From Sulfurimonas sp. (GTDB lineage: Bacteria; Campylobacterota; Campylobacteria; Campylobacterales; Sulfurimonadaceae), in NCBI RefSeq assembly GCF_026991475.1, contig NZ_JALXBK010000047.1:1-64000 (forward strand): a stretch of 64,000 nt of DNA, written 5' to 3'. The notes below the pieces were generated by a model, which saw only the letters and a program-made list of their open reading frames with translations, made no database searches and had not been told where the DNA came from. The position numbers and the translations under genes are program-made. Positions 15,555-23,373 of the stretch are shown here, piece by piece (the stretch's first letter is position 1; the number at the start of each line of letters is the position of its first letter).

Positions 15555-16344
15555 TGTTGTCCTCTTTTACTTTAAAAAAACTACTTCCGCTTCCACTAAA
15601 AAAATAATTTTCTCTGTAATGACTCTCTAGCGCTGGATACTCTTTGAGTGCTGGCGCAAAGAGGTCATTTGCTTCTTTTGGAGTCATACTTGCTAAAATT
15701 GCTTGAGAAGTCATCTTTTTAAGTGACTGCGTTTGAAATCCATCAATAGGATTATAAAAATTTTCTCTATATGATTTGTAAACTTTTGGTGTACTAATTT
15801 CTATATTAGGAGTAAAAATATCAAAAGAGAGCAAAGGCTCATCAAACTGCTCCACCACCTCACCAATACCACTGACATTAGCACTTTCATAACCATAGAT
15901 AAAAAATGGTACATCTGCACCTACTCCAAGACCAATCACGGCAAGTTCGTTAAGACTCAAGCCCAAATGCAGCACTTCATTACACATTTTCAGGTAAGTT
16001 GCCGCATCACTGCTTCCCCCACCAAGTCCAGCGAAAGCAGGAATACTCTTCTCAACTTTTATAGCATGAGTATGCATCAAATTTTCTAAAGCTTCACTAG
16101 AAGTTGCTTTTTGCAGGGAAACATAGGCTTTATATATTGTATTTTGTTTTGTATTACATGAAAAATTACCTATAATTTTAAACTCAGAAGATGTTGCAGA
16201 AAGATCTTTTTTAGAGACAAAGCACAGCTCATCATAGAGATTATTTACTTTCATAAATCGTGAGACTATTTCATGGTAGTTATCTCGCATCCCAGTTATT
16301 TTTAAAAATATATTTACCTTTGCGAAAGCCCTGTATTTTTTCAT
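15547..16344 (-). CDS. ispE: 4-diphosphocytidyl-2-C-methyl-D-erythritol kinase
   Basis: GHMP kinase of the MEP isoprenoid pathway. [21 protein letters not shown] at the N terminus holds the substrate Lys, and [20 protein letters not shown] is the GHMP ATP-binding loop. [12 protein letters not shown] and the C-terminal [10 protein letters not shown] complete the family pattern. 265 aa. Its end overlaps the smpB start by eight bases, and it starts four bases after csrA. Confidence 0.96.
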   Translation of the reverse strand: MKKYRAFAKVNIFLKITGMRDNYHEIVSRFMKVNNLYDELCFVSKKDLSATSSEFKIIGNFSCNTKQNTIYKAYVSLQKATSSEALENLMHTHAIKVEKSIPAFAGLGGGSSDAATYLKMCNEVLHLGLSLNELAVIGLGVGADVPFFIYGYESANVSGIGEVVEQFDEPLLSFDIFTPNIEISTPKVYKSYRENFYNPIDGFQTQSLKKMTSQAILASMTPKEANDLFAPALKEYPALESHYRENYFFSGSGSSFFKVKEDNNG

Positions 16345-16348
16345 AATC

Positions 16349-16582
16349 TTATGAGTTTCCTAACAATTTAGAGATAGCTGTAATGTCATTCTCATCAGAG
16401 TTGCCCATAGCCGCCCTATTTGTTTTTGCAATCTCTTCTAAAAGTTCACTACGCATAATAGAGATCTCTTTTGGAGCATCAATGCCAAGTTTTACGACAC
16501 CATTTTCCACAGCAATTACTTTTACGACAATATTGTCTCCAATAACAATAGATTCATCTATTTTTCTTGCCAATACTAACAT
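16349..16582 (-). CDS. csrA: Carbon storage regulator / translational repressor
   Basis: A dimeric RNA-binding protein that blocks translation at GGA-loop sites; in this phylum FliW antagonises it and flagellin mRNA is a main target. MLVLARKIDESIVIGDNIVV plus GIDAPKEISIMRSEL are diagnostic. 77 aa, with a slightly longer, hydrophilic C-terminal tail than Escherichia coli CsrA. Sits between truB and ispE, overlapping truB by seven bases. Confidence 0.97.
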   Translation of the reverse strand: MLVLARKIDESIVIGDNIVVKVIAVENGVVKLGIDAPKEISIMRSELLEEIAKTNRAAMGNSDENDITAISKLLGNS

Positions 16583-17397
16583 TCTATCCTGCCTAATTCA
16601 TATTTTACGTCTGCTGCGTTTAGTGTTACAACAGAGATGTAGTTACCATTATCAATCCAGTAAGTTCCTGCTTCTTGCACTTTGAAATCTTTTAAAGCAA
16701 GAACTCTTCCATATCTAATATTATCATAATCACCCAAATAATAGTTTTGAGGGATATTAAGAGAGCTCTTTATATCTAAAGCTTTCTCATTCTCATAAAA
16801 AAACTGTCCCTCATTAAGCCGTTCAAGCATAGTTAGAGAGCCAAACTCTATGCCAAGTCTCTGTGAAACAATCAATCCAAGAGAACGGATATATGTCCCC
16901 TCACTCACCGTAGCTTCAAAAGTTACATATGGATGTGAGTAATGAATAAGCTTTGTACTATAAATTGTAGAGTTAATTTTGTTTAGAACAACCTCTCTAC
17001 CAGCACGAGCCAAATCATAAGCACGCTCACCATTTATACGCTTAGCACTAAAGATAGGTGGTTCATACTCCAAATCACCCTCTAAAGATTGAATAACCTC
17101 TGCTACTTTTTGCTGTGACAACTCTGGTAAGATTTCAATGTCTTTTATCATCTCACTATCTAAAGTATCACTCTTTGCACCAAGCCAAAGTGTTGCACGG
17201 TATGTTTTTGGTGTTTTATTTAAAAAGCGAAAAAGTTTTGTATGCGAACCAAATCCGACAAGCAAAACTCCTTTTGCAAAAGGGTCCAGTGTTCCTGCAA
17301 AACCAGCCTTTTTTTCTGAGTACTTGCGTTTAAGAGTGTAGAGAAATTTATTTGAACCAATTCCGGAGGGTTTATATGCAACTATGAGTCGATTCAT
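16576..17397 (-). CDS. truB: tRNA pseudouridine-55 synthase
   Basis: Makes pseudouridine 55 in the T-loop. GIGSNKFLYTLKRKYSEKKA replaces the usual G-x-S-S start, GFAGTLDPFAKGVLLVGFG holds the catalytic Asp, and GERAYDLARAGREV and GTYIRSLG follow. 273 aa; the C-terminal PUA region is only weakly recognisable. It overlaps the helicase gene upstream by four bases and csrA downstream by seven. Confidence 0.96.
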   Translation of the reverse strand: MNRLIVAYKPSGIGSNKFLYTLKRKYSEKKAGFAGTLDPFAKGVLLVGFGSHTKLFRFLNKTPKTYRATLWLGAKSDTLDSEMIKDIEILPELSQQKVAEVIQSLEGDLEYEPPIFSAKRINGERAYDLARAGREVVLNKINSTIYSTKLIHYSHPYVTFEATVSEGTYIRSLGLIVSQRLGIEFGSLTMLERLNEGQFFYENEKALDIKSSLNIPQNYYLGDYDNIRYGRVLALKDFKVQEAGTYWIDNGNYISVVTLNAADVKYELGRIEC

Positions 17398-19442
17398 AAT
17401 CTCTCAACAAATGATGCCAGTATTTCTCGTTTTGTTCCAGCAAAATTAATGTTTAATTTAAACTCTCTACCAGATTTACTGATGCCATTTATTCGACCTG
17501 TACCAAAAATTTTATGGCGAACTAGGTCACCCTTTTTAAACGCAGTGTTTTTCTCTACTATTAAAGAGCCTTCACAAAGTCCCGCTTCATTGAAAAATCT
17601 GCTTTTTTCCAAATCACTTCTTCGTCCCTTATAAAAACGACTTGCGGCATGACAAAGAGTAAGCGTCTCTTTTGCACGGGTAAAGGCAACATACCCCAAG
17701 CGCCTCTCCTCTTCAAGGTCACTACCCTCTCCAACAAGTGGCAAAAAGCCCTCTTCCATTCCTATAACAAATACATGTTCAAATTCCAAGCCTTTTGAAG
17801 CGTGAATACTCATCATATATATACTTTCACCTTCAACCTGATCCTGCTCACTTTGCAGTGTCAACTCATTTAAAAACTCATCTAAAGTCGCCTCTGGAGA
17901 TTTTTTGATAAAGTCTCGAAAGAGTCCGTAAAATTCATCCATATTAAGTAGGCGTTCTTGTGCATCTTGTGTATTTGAATATATATCTTTAACATGAAAA
18001 GTCTCTTCTAATATATCTATAAAATCATAAGTAGACTCTTTTGTAGCTGCAGCGACATCCTCTAAACTTTGCATAAAAGTTTTCAAGGTAAGCGTATTCT
18101 TTTTCTTTACTAAAGCTTCTAGCTCTTTGACATCTACATTTTTAATATATTGAAAAATTGAGCTCCCCTGTGCATTAGCGGCCAGTTCAATTTTATCTAT
18201 ACTCGCTTTTCCCAGACCACGCTTTGGTTTATTTATAATTCTTTTTAAAGAGAAATCATCATGAGGGTTTGTAATGACTCTAATATATGAAATAAGGTCT
18301 TTTATCTCCGCTCTATCATAAAAGCGAAGTCCTCCTACCAGCCTGTAATTTATACCAGAACGATTTAAACCTTCTTCAATAGAACGAGAGAGAACATTAA
18401 CACGGTACAAAACAGCTATCTCTTTTGCATGCACACCAGCATCTAAAAGTTTTTGAATATTTTGTGCTATTTTTCTTGCCTCTTCATTTTCATCATTGGA
18501 ATTTAAAATAGTAACATCTTCACCGCTTCCTCTTGTAGCAATTAACTTTTTGCCTAAGCGTGAACGATTATGCTCAATAAGTGCATTCGCAACCTTTAAA
18601 ATAGGTGAACGAGAACGGTAGTTCTCTTCAAGTTTAAATACTGTTGCACCATTGAAATCTTTATCAAACTCAATAATATTTCTAATATTCGCACCGCGCC
18701 AGCCATAAATACTCTGATCATCATCACCCACTACACAGAGGTTATTATGAGAAGTGCAGAGCTTTTGTAGAAGTTTTAGTTGTAGTTCATTTGTATCTTG
18801 ATACTCATCAATCATTATATATTTGTAACGCTCAGAAGTTGCCTTTGCAAGCTCAGGGTTTTCATCAAGCAGTCTATATGTAATAGCAATCAAATCATCA
18901 AAGTCAACAAGATTATTCTCTTTGAGATACTTTTCATACTCTGCATAAACCTCTGCTATCTGTTTATAGTTAAAAAGTTCCGTTTGCTTATATGCATCAT
19001 CAGGAGAGAGGAGTGAATTTTTATATCTTGAGATTTCACTCGCTATTAGTGGCGTTGGTAATTCTGAATTTATCTTTTTAATGATGCGTTTTTTATCATC
19101 CGTATCTATCACAACAAAATTATTTGCTCTTCCTATAAGATGGATATTAAATTTTAAGAATAATAAGCCAAACTTATGAAAAGTACAAAGCAGAGGAGGA
19201 TAAGCAATATTTTCTATCATTGCAAGAGAACGCTCTTTCATCTCTTTTGCTGCTTTATTTGTAAATGTCAGCGTCAAAGTATTGGATGCTGGGATACCAA
19301 CTACTTCAATTAAGTATGCCAAACGTGAAACAATTGTAGTAGTCTTCCCACTCCCTGCACCTGCTAAAATAAGCACAGGACCTTCTGTCTGCTTGACTGC
19401 GTTTGCTTGTGACTCGTTTAATTTATTAAATATTTTTTCCAT
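17394..19442 (-). CDS. UvrD/PcrA/Rep-type superfamily 1 DNA helicase
   Basis: A 3'-5' SF1A helicase. Walker A is ILAGAGSGKTTTIVSRLAYL near 30, followed by TFTNKAAKEM (Ia), IMIDEYQDTNELQ (II), VGDDDQSIYGWRGA (III), LEENYRSR (IV), MSIHASKGLEFEHVFV (V) and YVAFTRAKETL (VI). The tail GDLVRHKIFGTGRINGI is the PcrA/UvrD C-terminal motif. I use the ATG at 19442; a TTG two codons earlier has no better ribosome binding site. First gene of the helicase-truB-csrA-ispE-smpB string, divergent from the LysR gene. Rep, PcrA and UvrD cannot be separated with confidence. Confidence 0.93.
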   Translation of the reverse strand: MEKIFNKLNESQANAVKQTEGPVLILAGAGSGKTTTIVSRLAYLIEVVGIPASNTLTLTFTNKAAKEMKERSLAMIENIAYPPLLCTFHKFGLLFLKFNIHLIGRANNFVVIDTDDKKRIIKKINSELPTPLIASEISRYKNSLLSPDDAYKQTELFNYKQIAEVYAEYEKYLKENNLVDFDDLIAITYRLLDENPELAKATSERYKYIMIDEYQDTNELQLKLLQKLCTSHNNLCVVGDDDQSIYGWRGANIRNIIEFDKDFNGATVFKLEENYRSRSPILKVANALIEHNRSRLGKKLIATRGSGEDVTILNSNDENEEARKIAQNIQKLLDAGVHAKEIAVLYRVNVLSRSIEEGLNRSGINYRLVGGLRFYDRAEIKDLISYIRVITNPHDDFSLKRIINKPKRGLGKASIDKIELAANAQGSSIFQYIKNVDVKELEALVKKKNTLTLKTFMQSLEDVAAATKESTYDFIDILEETFHVKDIYSNTQDAQERLLNMDEFYGLFRDFIKKSPEATLDEFLNELTLQSEQDQVEGESIYMMSIHASKGLEFEHVFVIGMEEGFLPLVGEGSDLEEERRLGYVAFTRAKETLTLCHAASRFYKGRRSDLEKSRFFNEAGLCEGSLIVEKNTAFKKGDLVRHKIFGTGRINGISKSGREFKLNINFAGTKREILASFVERL

Positions 19443-19516
19443 ATACAACCACTATTAACTTCAAATTAATAATATTATAACAAAATAATTTGAAATTATC
19501 ACAAAACTATTGCAAT

Positions 19517-19539
19517 AATTATAATATTGAGTTATAATT
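19517..19539. promoter_or_regulatory. Inverted repeat in the LysR/helicase divergent region
   Basis: AATTATAA (19517-19524) and TTATAATT (19532-19539) are perfect inverted arms seven bases apart, 31 bases before the LysR start. The ATAAT-N-ATTAT geometry and position suit autoregulation by a LysR protein, but the region is very AT-rich. Confidence 0.35.
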
Positions 19540-19569
19540 TTGATATTATTATTACTTATAGGAATTATT

Positions 19570-20472
19570 ATGTTAAGAGATTTTGCTAAATTACAAACTT
19601 TTTTGATGGTTATCAAAGAGAAGAGTTTTTCAAAAGCGTCAGCAAAACTGGGAATTTCACAGCCTGCTGTGACACAACAAATCAAGTTTATAGAAGAGTA
19701 TATTGACACCAAAATTGTTGAGAGAAAGAAAAACGGAATTGTGCTTACAAAAGAGGGAGAAGATCTCTATAGAATTGCACAAAGACTTGAAAAAGCGATA
19801 CAGGCAAGTGAAAAGGATTTACTAAAAATTATTAACAAAGAGTTTACCTTTGTTATGGGTTCTTCATTTTCTATTGGCAACTATGTCCTTCCAAATTATC
19901 TTGGTGAAATAAAAAAACGTATTGGCAATGAAGTATTTATGAATGTTGATGTTTCAGAAAAAATCATCGACCAGCTTGAAGATAAGAAAATAGATGTTGC
20001 CCTTATTGAATCACCAATATTTAGAGATGGGATTATTTATAGAGAGTGGGTAGAAGATGAACTAGTTCTCTTTTCAAACCAAGCTATAAAAAAACATGTT
20101 GGTGCTGATGATTTATTAGATTTTGATTGGATATGTAGAAATGAAGATTCACATACAAGACGCTTAACTGCTGAAACTTTTGAAGAGTTAGGTGTAAACT
20201 GTAACAATTTCAATGTAATTGGTGTCCTTACAAGTCCAACTTCAATAAAAGAGACAATAATGCATGCTGATAAAAATGCAGAGAGACCTCTTGTTTCAAT
20301 TATGTCACGCCATGTTATTAAATCTGAAATTGAAGAGGGAAGACTTTTTGAAGCAAAACTCAAAAATCATAAAATTACAAGACACTTCTATATTGCTTAT
20401 CTTAAAGAGAGAAAGCATGATGCCTTTGTTGACAATGTAGTCAACTACCTTTTATCACTACACAGAGTATAA
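19570..20472 (+). CDS. LysR-family transcriptional regulator
   Basis: N-terminal winged helix-turn-helix (residues 1-60: FLMVIKEKSFSKASAKLGIS, then QPAVTQQIKFIEE) and a C-terminal periplasmic-binding-protein-like effector domain. The first frame begins ten codons earlier with a hydrophobic run. I prefer the ATG at 19570, where the family alignment starts and AGGAATT lies just upstream. It is divergent from the helicase operon and convergent with the SspB-like gene. Effector and targets are unknown. Confidence 0.92.
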   Translation: MLRDFAKLQTFLMVIKEKSFSKASAKLGISQPAVTQQIKFIEEYIDTKIVERKKNGIVLTKEGEDLYRIAQRLEKAIQASEKDLLKIINKEFTFVMGSSFSIGNYVLPNYLGEIKKRIGNEVFMNVDVSEKIIDQLEDKKIDVALIESPIFRDGIIYREWVEDELVLFSNQAIKKHVGADDLLDFDWICRNEDSHTRRLTAETFEELGVNCNNFNVIGVLTSPTSIKETIMHADKNAERPLVSIMSRHVIKSEIEEGRLFEAKLKNHKITRHFYIAYLKERKHDAFVDNVVNYLLSLHRV

Positions 20473-20490
20473 AAGGGAAAAACTTCCCTT
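20473..20490. terminator. Bidirectional terminator between LysR and SspB-like genes
   Basis: AAGGGAA, loop AAAC, TTCCCTT: a perfect 7-bp stem just after the LysR stop and overlapping the last codon of the opposing gene. On the minus strand it is followed by TTAT, on the plus strand by ACTTT. Confidence 0.55.
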
Positions 20491-20944
20491 ACTTTAAAAA
20501 CTTAGAATTCTCTGGATTTGACAAAAATGAAGCCATTGAGTTCTTCACACCACTTTCATCTGTCTTAGTCGTTTTTTCTTCGCGCTGCGTTTGCACTGCT
20601 AAATTAATAAGAACTGGTGTCTCATCTACAATCACCTGAATAATGCTCAATAGTGGTACACTTACAATACTTCCAAAATTATCACTACCAAAACCAGCCT
20701 CAAAAATAAGGTATCCATCTTCAATTCGAGCTGTCTCAAATGTATAACCTGCTAGAAAAAAGAGTGTTAATGGTCTAAACTCGCTATTTATATCTTCGGG
20801 AAGTTCAGGATTAAATGAAATCTCTTCAATTTTGCACAGTATTCCAAAATTTTGTTCTTTTTCAAAGAATAAAATAATTAAATCCTGAATATTTTTCTTC
20901 ATTAAGCCGCCAAAATCTTCATCTTGAATTATCTTTTCTAACAA
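20489..20944 (-). CDS. Unrecognised protein with SspB-like features
   Basis: 151 aa. The segment EDGYLIFEAGFGSDNFGSIV and the following SVPLLSIIQVIVDETPV resembles the core beta strand and helix of the ClpXP adaptor SspB (F-x-A-x-F-G-G then V-P-x-x-a-V-x-x-I). A variable charged tail ending NPENSKFLK also fits an adaptor with a flexible ClpX-binding tail. This is a visual match, not a proven homology; the N-terminal half is not diagnostic. The start is a TTG with AGAGGA seven bases upstream; an ATG 14 codons later is the alternative. It overlaps the upstream pabC-like gene by seven bases. Confidence 0.6.
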   Translation of the reverse strand: MLEKIIQDEDFGGLMKKNIQDLIILFFEKEQNFGILCKIEEISFNPELPEDINSEFRPLTLFFLAGYTFETARIEDGYLIFEAGFGSDNFGSIVSVPLLSIIQVIVDETPVLINLAVQTQREEKTTKTDESGVKNSMASFLSNPENSKFLK

Positions 20945-21519
20945 ATTATATCCTCTATTTTTTTATAGCGTATTATATCAAAATCTATCATAGCATTCAT
21001 CAAAGCCATACCCTCAAATTTTAATATATCATCCACACTAATTTGTGCCTCTTTGATTTTTCCTTCATCAAGCAAACGAGCCCGCATTGTACCCATAAGT
21101 AGAGGTTCTTTAGGTGTCAACCATTCACCTTTATACAAAAAGGCGCAGTTTGCTATTGTAGTATCTGTAATAAAACCATTTTTTACTATTAAAACATCAT
21201 CTGCGGCAGCTTTTTGGATAAATAGAGTCTCTAAAGTGCCTCTATCGAGATATTTTTTATCATAAACTATTGTATCATCATAAACAAGCTTCAATGTCTC
21301 AACGCTGCGTTTAGTATAAGGATAATAATTTATTTCATAGCTCTCTTCATCATAAACAAGCCGACATCGAAACACTCCCTGCTCTTTTGGAGGGTTTAAA
21401 ATTTCATCTAAACGCAATCTATTTTTCACTAAAGCACGATCTAAACGCAGCTGATGGTATGGCAAATTAAAAACCTTGCCATCCTCTACTTTTATTGTCT
21501 CAAGAAGCTTTTTATTCAC
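20938..21519 (-). CDS. pabC: Class IV PLP enzyme, probable aminodeoxychorismate lyase
   Basis: A short (193 aa) member of fold-type IV PLP enzymes. YHQLRLDRAL near the N terminus, DVLIVKNGFITDTTIANCAF and the GTMRARLLDEGKIKEAQI block match the PabC/IlvE group; the Lys that binds PLP would be in the FIQKAAADD-to-KNG region. Its small size favours PabC (4-aminobenzoate for folate) over a branched-chain aminotransferase. GTG start inside the end of the cysteine synthase gene, so translation is coupled. Confidence 0.75.
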   Translation of the reverse strand: MNKKLLETIKVEDGKVFNLPYHQLRLDRALVKNRLRLDEILNPPKEQGVFRCRLVYDEESYEINYYPYTKRSVETLKLVYDDTIVYDKKYLDRGTLETLFIQKAAADDVLIVKNGFITDTTIANCAFLYKGEWLTPKEPLLMGTMRARLLDEGKIKEAQISVDDILKFEGMALMNAMIDFDIIRYKKIEDIIC

Positions 21520-22435
21520 AAAAGAGTTCTGTACTTAGGTATCTTTCTCCCGTATCACAAAGAATAGTAACTATAGTTTTACCTTGAAATTCTTCCCTTT
21601 GTGCTACTTGCATCGCGGCATATACATTTGCCCCTGCAGAAATCCCCACAAGCAGCCCCTCTTTTTTAGCCAACATTCTTGCTGTCTCTATAGCATCTTC
21701 ATTACTCACTTTTATTACTTCACCGTAACAATGCGTATCTAAAATAGCTGGAACAAATCCAGCTCCTATGCCTTGAATTTTATGTGGAGATGGAGATTCC
21801 CCTGAGAGAATAGCTGAAGCAGCAGGTTCCACTGCAAAAACCGCTATGTTAGCATTATGCTCTTTTAAGACTTTTGATGTACCAGTAAGTGTTCCACCAG
21901 TCCCTACAGCTGCCACAAAAGCATCTACTACACCATCTGTATCGCGTAAAATCTCTTTTGCTGTTGTAAGTTCATGTATCTCTGGGTTCGCGGGATTTTC
22001 AAACTGTTGTAGTATTAAAGAGTCTGGAGTCTCTTTTTGAAGTTCTTCTGCCTTTGCAATTGCCCCATTCATTCCTTTAGCCGCAGGAGTAAGTACAAGC
22101 TCTGCACCAAGTGCTTTTAGAAGATTTCGTCTCTCTATACTCATTGAATCAGGCATAGTCAAAATAAGTTTTAAGTTTTGTGCAGCACAATTTGCCGCAA
22201 GTGCTATTCCTGTGTTACCACTTGTCGGTTCTATTATTGTAGTGTTGGACTGAATCATACCTGCTTCGACTCCTCGTCTAACCATATTAAAACCTATTCT
22301 ATCTTTTACAGAACTTGTGGGATTCATAAACTCACATTTTCCTAAAATAGTAGCTCCACTAAGCGCAGATGGAGTGTTTAACCTTACTAGTGGTGTATTG
22401 CCCACAAGCTCAGTTATATTTTTTGCAATCTTCAT
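21512..22435 (-). CDS. cysK: Cysteine synthase (O-acetylserine sulfhydrylase)
   Basis: PLP enzyme making cysteine from O-acetylserine and sulfide. MNPTSSVKDRIGFNMV contains the PLP Lys, IEPTSGNTGIALA is the substrate loop, VGTGGTLTGTSKVL binds the phosphate, and LLVGISAGANVYAA follows. 307 aa. It could be CysK or CysM; the sequence favours CysK. It is transcribed away from a small gene through a shared, perfectly symmetrical promoter region at 22445-22493. Confidence 0.93.
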   Translation of the reverse strand: MKIAKNITELVGNTPLVRLNTPSALSGATILGKCEFMNPTSSVKDRIGFNMVRRGVEAGMIQSNTTIIEPTSGNTGIALAANCAAQNLKLILTMPDSMSIERRNLLKALGAELVLTPAAKGMNGAIAKAEELQKETPDSLILQQFENPANPEIHELTTAKEILRDTDGVVDAFVAAVGTGGTLTGTSKVLKEHNANIAVFAVEPAASAILSGESPSPHKIQGIGAGFVPAILDTHCYGEVIKVSNEDAIETARMLAKKEGLLVGISAGANVYAAMQVAQREEFQGKTIVTILCDTGERYLSTELFCE

Positions 22436-22444
22436 TTTATAATT

Positions 22445-22493
22445 ACCTCTATTTTTAGTATAATCGTATCATTATTATACTAAAAATAGAGGT
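22445..22493. promoter_or_regulatory. Perfect 20-bp inverted repeat forming a divergent promoter
   Basis: Left arm ACCTCTATTTTTAGTATAAT (22445-22464), a nine-base spacer, and its exact reverse complement (22474-22493). Each arm carries a TATAAT at its inner end and an AGAGG ribosome binding site at its outer end. One arm leads to cysK (minus), the other to the small gene at 22499 (plus). Both transcripts would therefore begin in or near the spacer and carry almost the same leader. Confidence 0.7.
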
Positions 22494-22498
22494 TAAAA

Positions 22499-22756
22499 AT
22501 GGCTATATACAATAGTGATGGAAAAAAATTGGTTGACGTTGAGTATGACGCAGTTCCTCAAGTAGGTGATATTATTGATACAATGCGTGTGTTATCTACT
22601 GATTATAATGAAGAAAATGAGTATGCGGTCTTTTTACTAGAACCAAATACAAGAGTAAGTTGTTATATTTTTGATGAAATTTTCATTATAGGAAATCAGA
22701 GTGGTTTTGAGAGTTTAAATGAAGCAATTTTAGCTTGGAAAAATAGTGAGATTTAA
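22499..22756 (+). CDS. Small protein of unknown function
   Basis: 85 residues, acidic, with no membrane helix or recognised motif. The N terminus MAIYNSDGKKLVDVEYDAVP and predicted beta-rich pattern do not point to a family I know. The ATG is preceded by AGAGG at six bases, which lies within the perfect inverted repeat shared with cysK. It ends ten bases before a convergent tRNA gene. The strong binding site and the symmetrical promoter support a real, expressed gene that may be coregulated with cysteine synthesis. Confidence 0.75.
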   Translation: MAIYNSDGKKLVDVEYDAVPQVGDIIDTMRVLSTDYNEENEYAVFLLEPNTRVSCYIFDEIFIIGNQSGFESLNEAILAWKNSEI

Positions 22757-22765
22757 GCAAATGTA

Positions 22766-22850
22766 TGGTGCGCAGAGGGGGATTTGAACCCCCACACCCT
22801 AAGGCACAACGACCTCAACGTTGCGTGTCTACCGTTCCACCACCTGCGCA
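22766..22850 (-). tRNA. tRNA-Leu (anticodon GAG)
   Basis: On the minus strand the acceptor TGCGCAG pairs with CTGCGCA, and CCA is encoded. The anticodon arm is CAACG, loop TTGAGGT, CGTTG, giving anticodon GAG. A long variable arm is present as in class II tRNAs, and the T arm has GGGGG, loop TTCAAAT, CCCCC. Total 85 bases with CCA. Confidence 0.96.
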
Positions 22851-22873
22851 TATAAAAAGTGGTATAAAATGTC

Positions 22874-22889
22874 CGACTCAAAAGAGTCG
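22874..22889 (-). terminator. Hairpin downstream of atpE
   Basis: CGACTC, loop AAAA, GAGTCG form a six-pair stem about 33 bases past the atpE stop, followed on the minus strand by GACATTTTAT. Plausible but weak terminator between atpE and tRNA-Leu. Confidence 0.4.
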
Positions 22890-22921
22890 AACTGAGGTTT
22901 ACTTAATTTATCGTGAAACGA

Positions 22922-23236
22922 TTAACCTAAGTAAGGGTTAGCGTAAAGTGCGATTAACGCAATTACTAGTGCATAAATAACTTGTGCTTCGATCATTGCA
23001 AGAGCGATGAACATTGTAGTCATAAGTTTAGCACCAAGACCTGGGTTACGAGCAGTTCCAGCGATAGTTGCAGCAGCAGTATGACCCATACCAACAGCTC
23101 CACCTAATGCAGCTAAACCAAGACCAACACCAGCAGCTATCATAGAGTAAGCTTTGATTGTTTGGTTAGCAACGTCACCGTCGTTAGCGAATGCAGCAGC
23201 TGAAAGAGCTACTAAAAGAAAAAGAATTTTTTTCAT
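22922..23236 (-). CDS. atpE: ATP synthase F0 subunit c
   Basis: Proton-carrying proteolipid of the c-ring. Two membrane helices: the first contains the glycine repeat (MIAAGVGLGLAALGGAVGMG) and the second the essential acidic residue in IALAMIEAQVIYALVI. The N terminus MKKILFLLVALSAAAFAND looks like a cleavable signal peptide, as is common for this subunit in the phylum. It stands apart from the other atp genes, next to pnp, as in Helicobacter. It is preceded by a 100-base leader that may be structured. Confidence 0.95.
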   Translation of the reverse strand: MKKILFLLVALSAAAFANDGDVANQTIKAYSMIAAGVGLGLAALGGAVGMGHTAAATIAGTARNPGLGAKLMTTMFIALAMIEAQVIYALVIALIALYANPYLG

Positions 23237-23338
23237 AATGTTTCCTTAAAATAATTACAACCCGTTCGGATAGCGTAACCCCATCAACGATGAAGCAACC
23301 TAAACATAAATGCCCAGATTTCCCTACTAGAAATTGAT
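23237..23338 (-). promoter_or_regulatory. atpE promoter and possibly structured 5' leader
   Basis: TATAAT on the minus strand at 23345-23350 predicts a start near 23338 and a leader of about 100 bases. The leader is richer in G and C than its surroundings and can form at least two short stems (ATTTC with GAAAT; CATC with GATG). AAGGAAAC precedes the ATG. Its length and composition suggest regulation, but I recognise no known motif. Confidence 0.35.
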
Positions 23339-23373
23339 AGTCGAATTATATAAAACTTTTACTAAATTAACTC

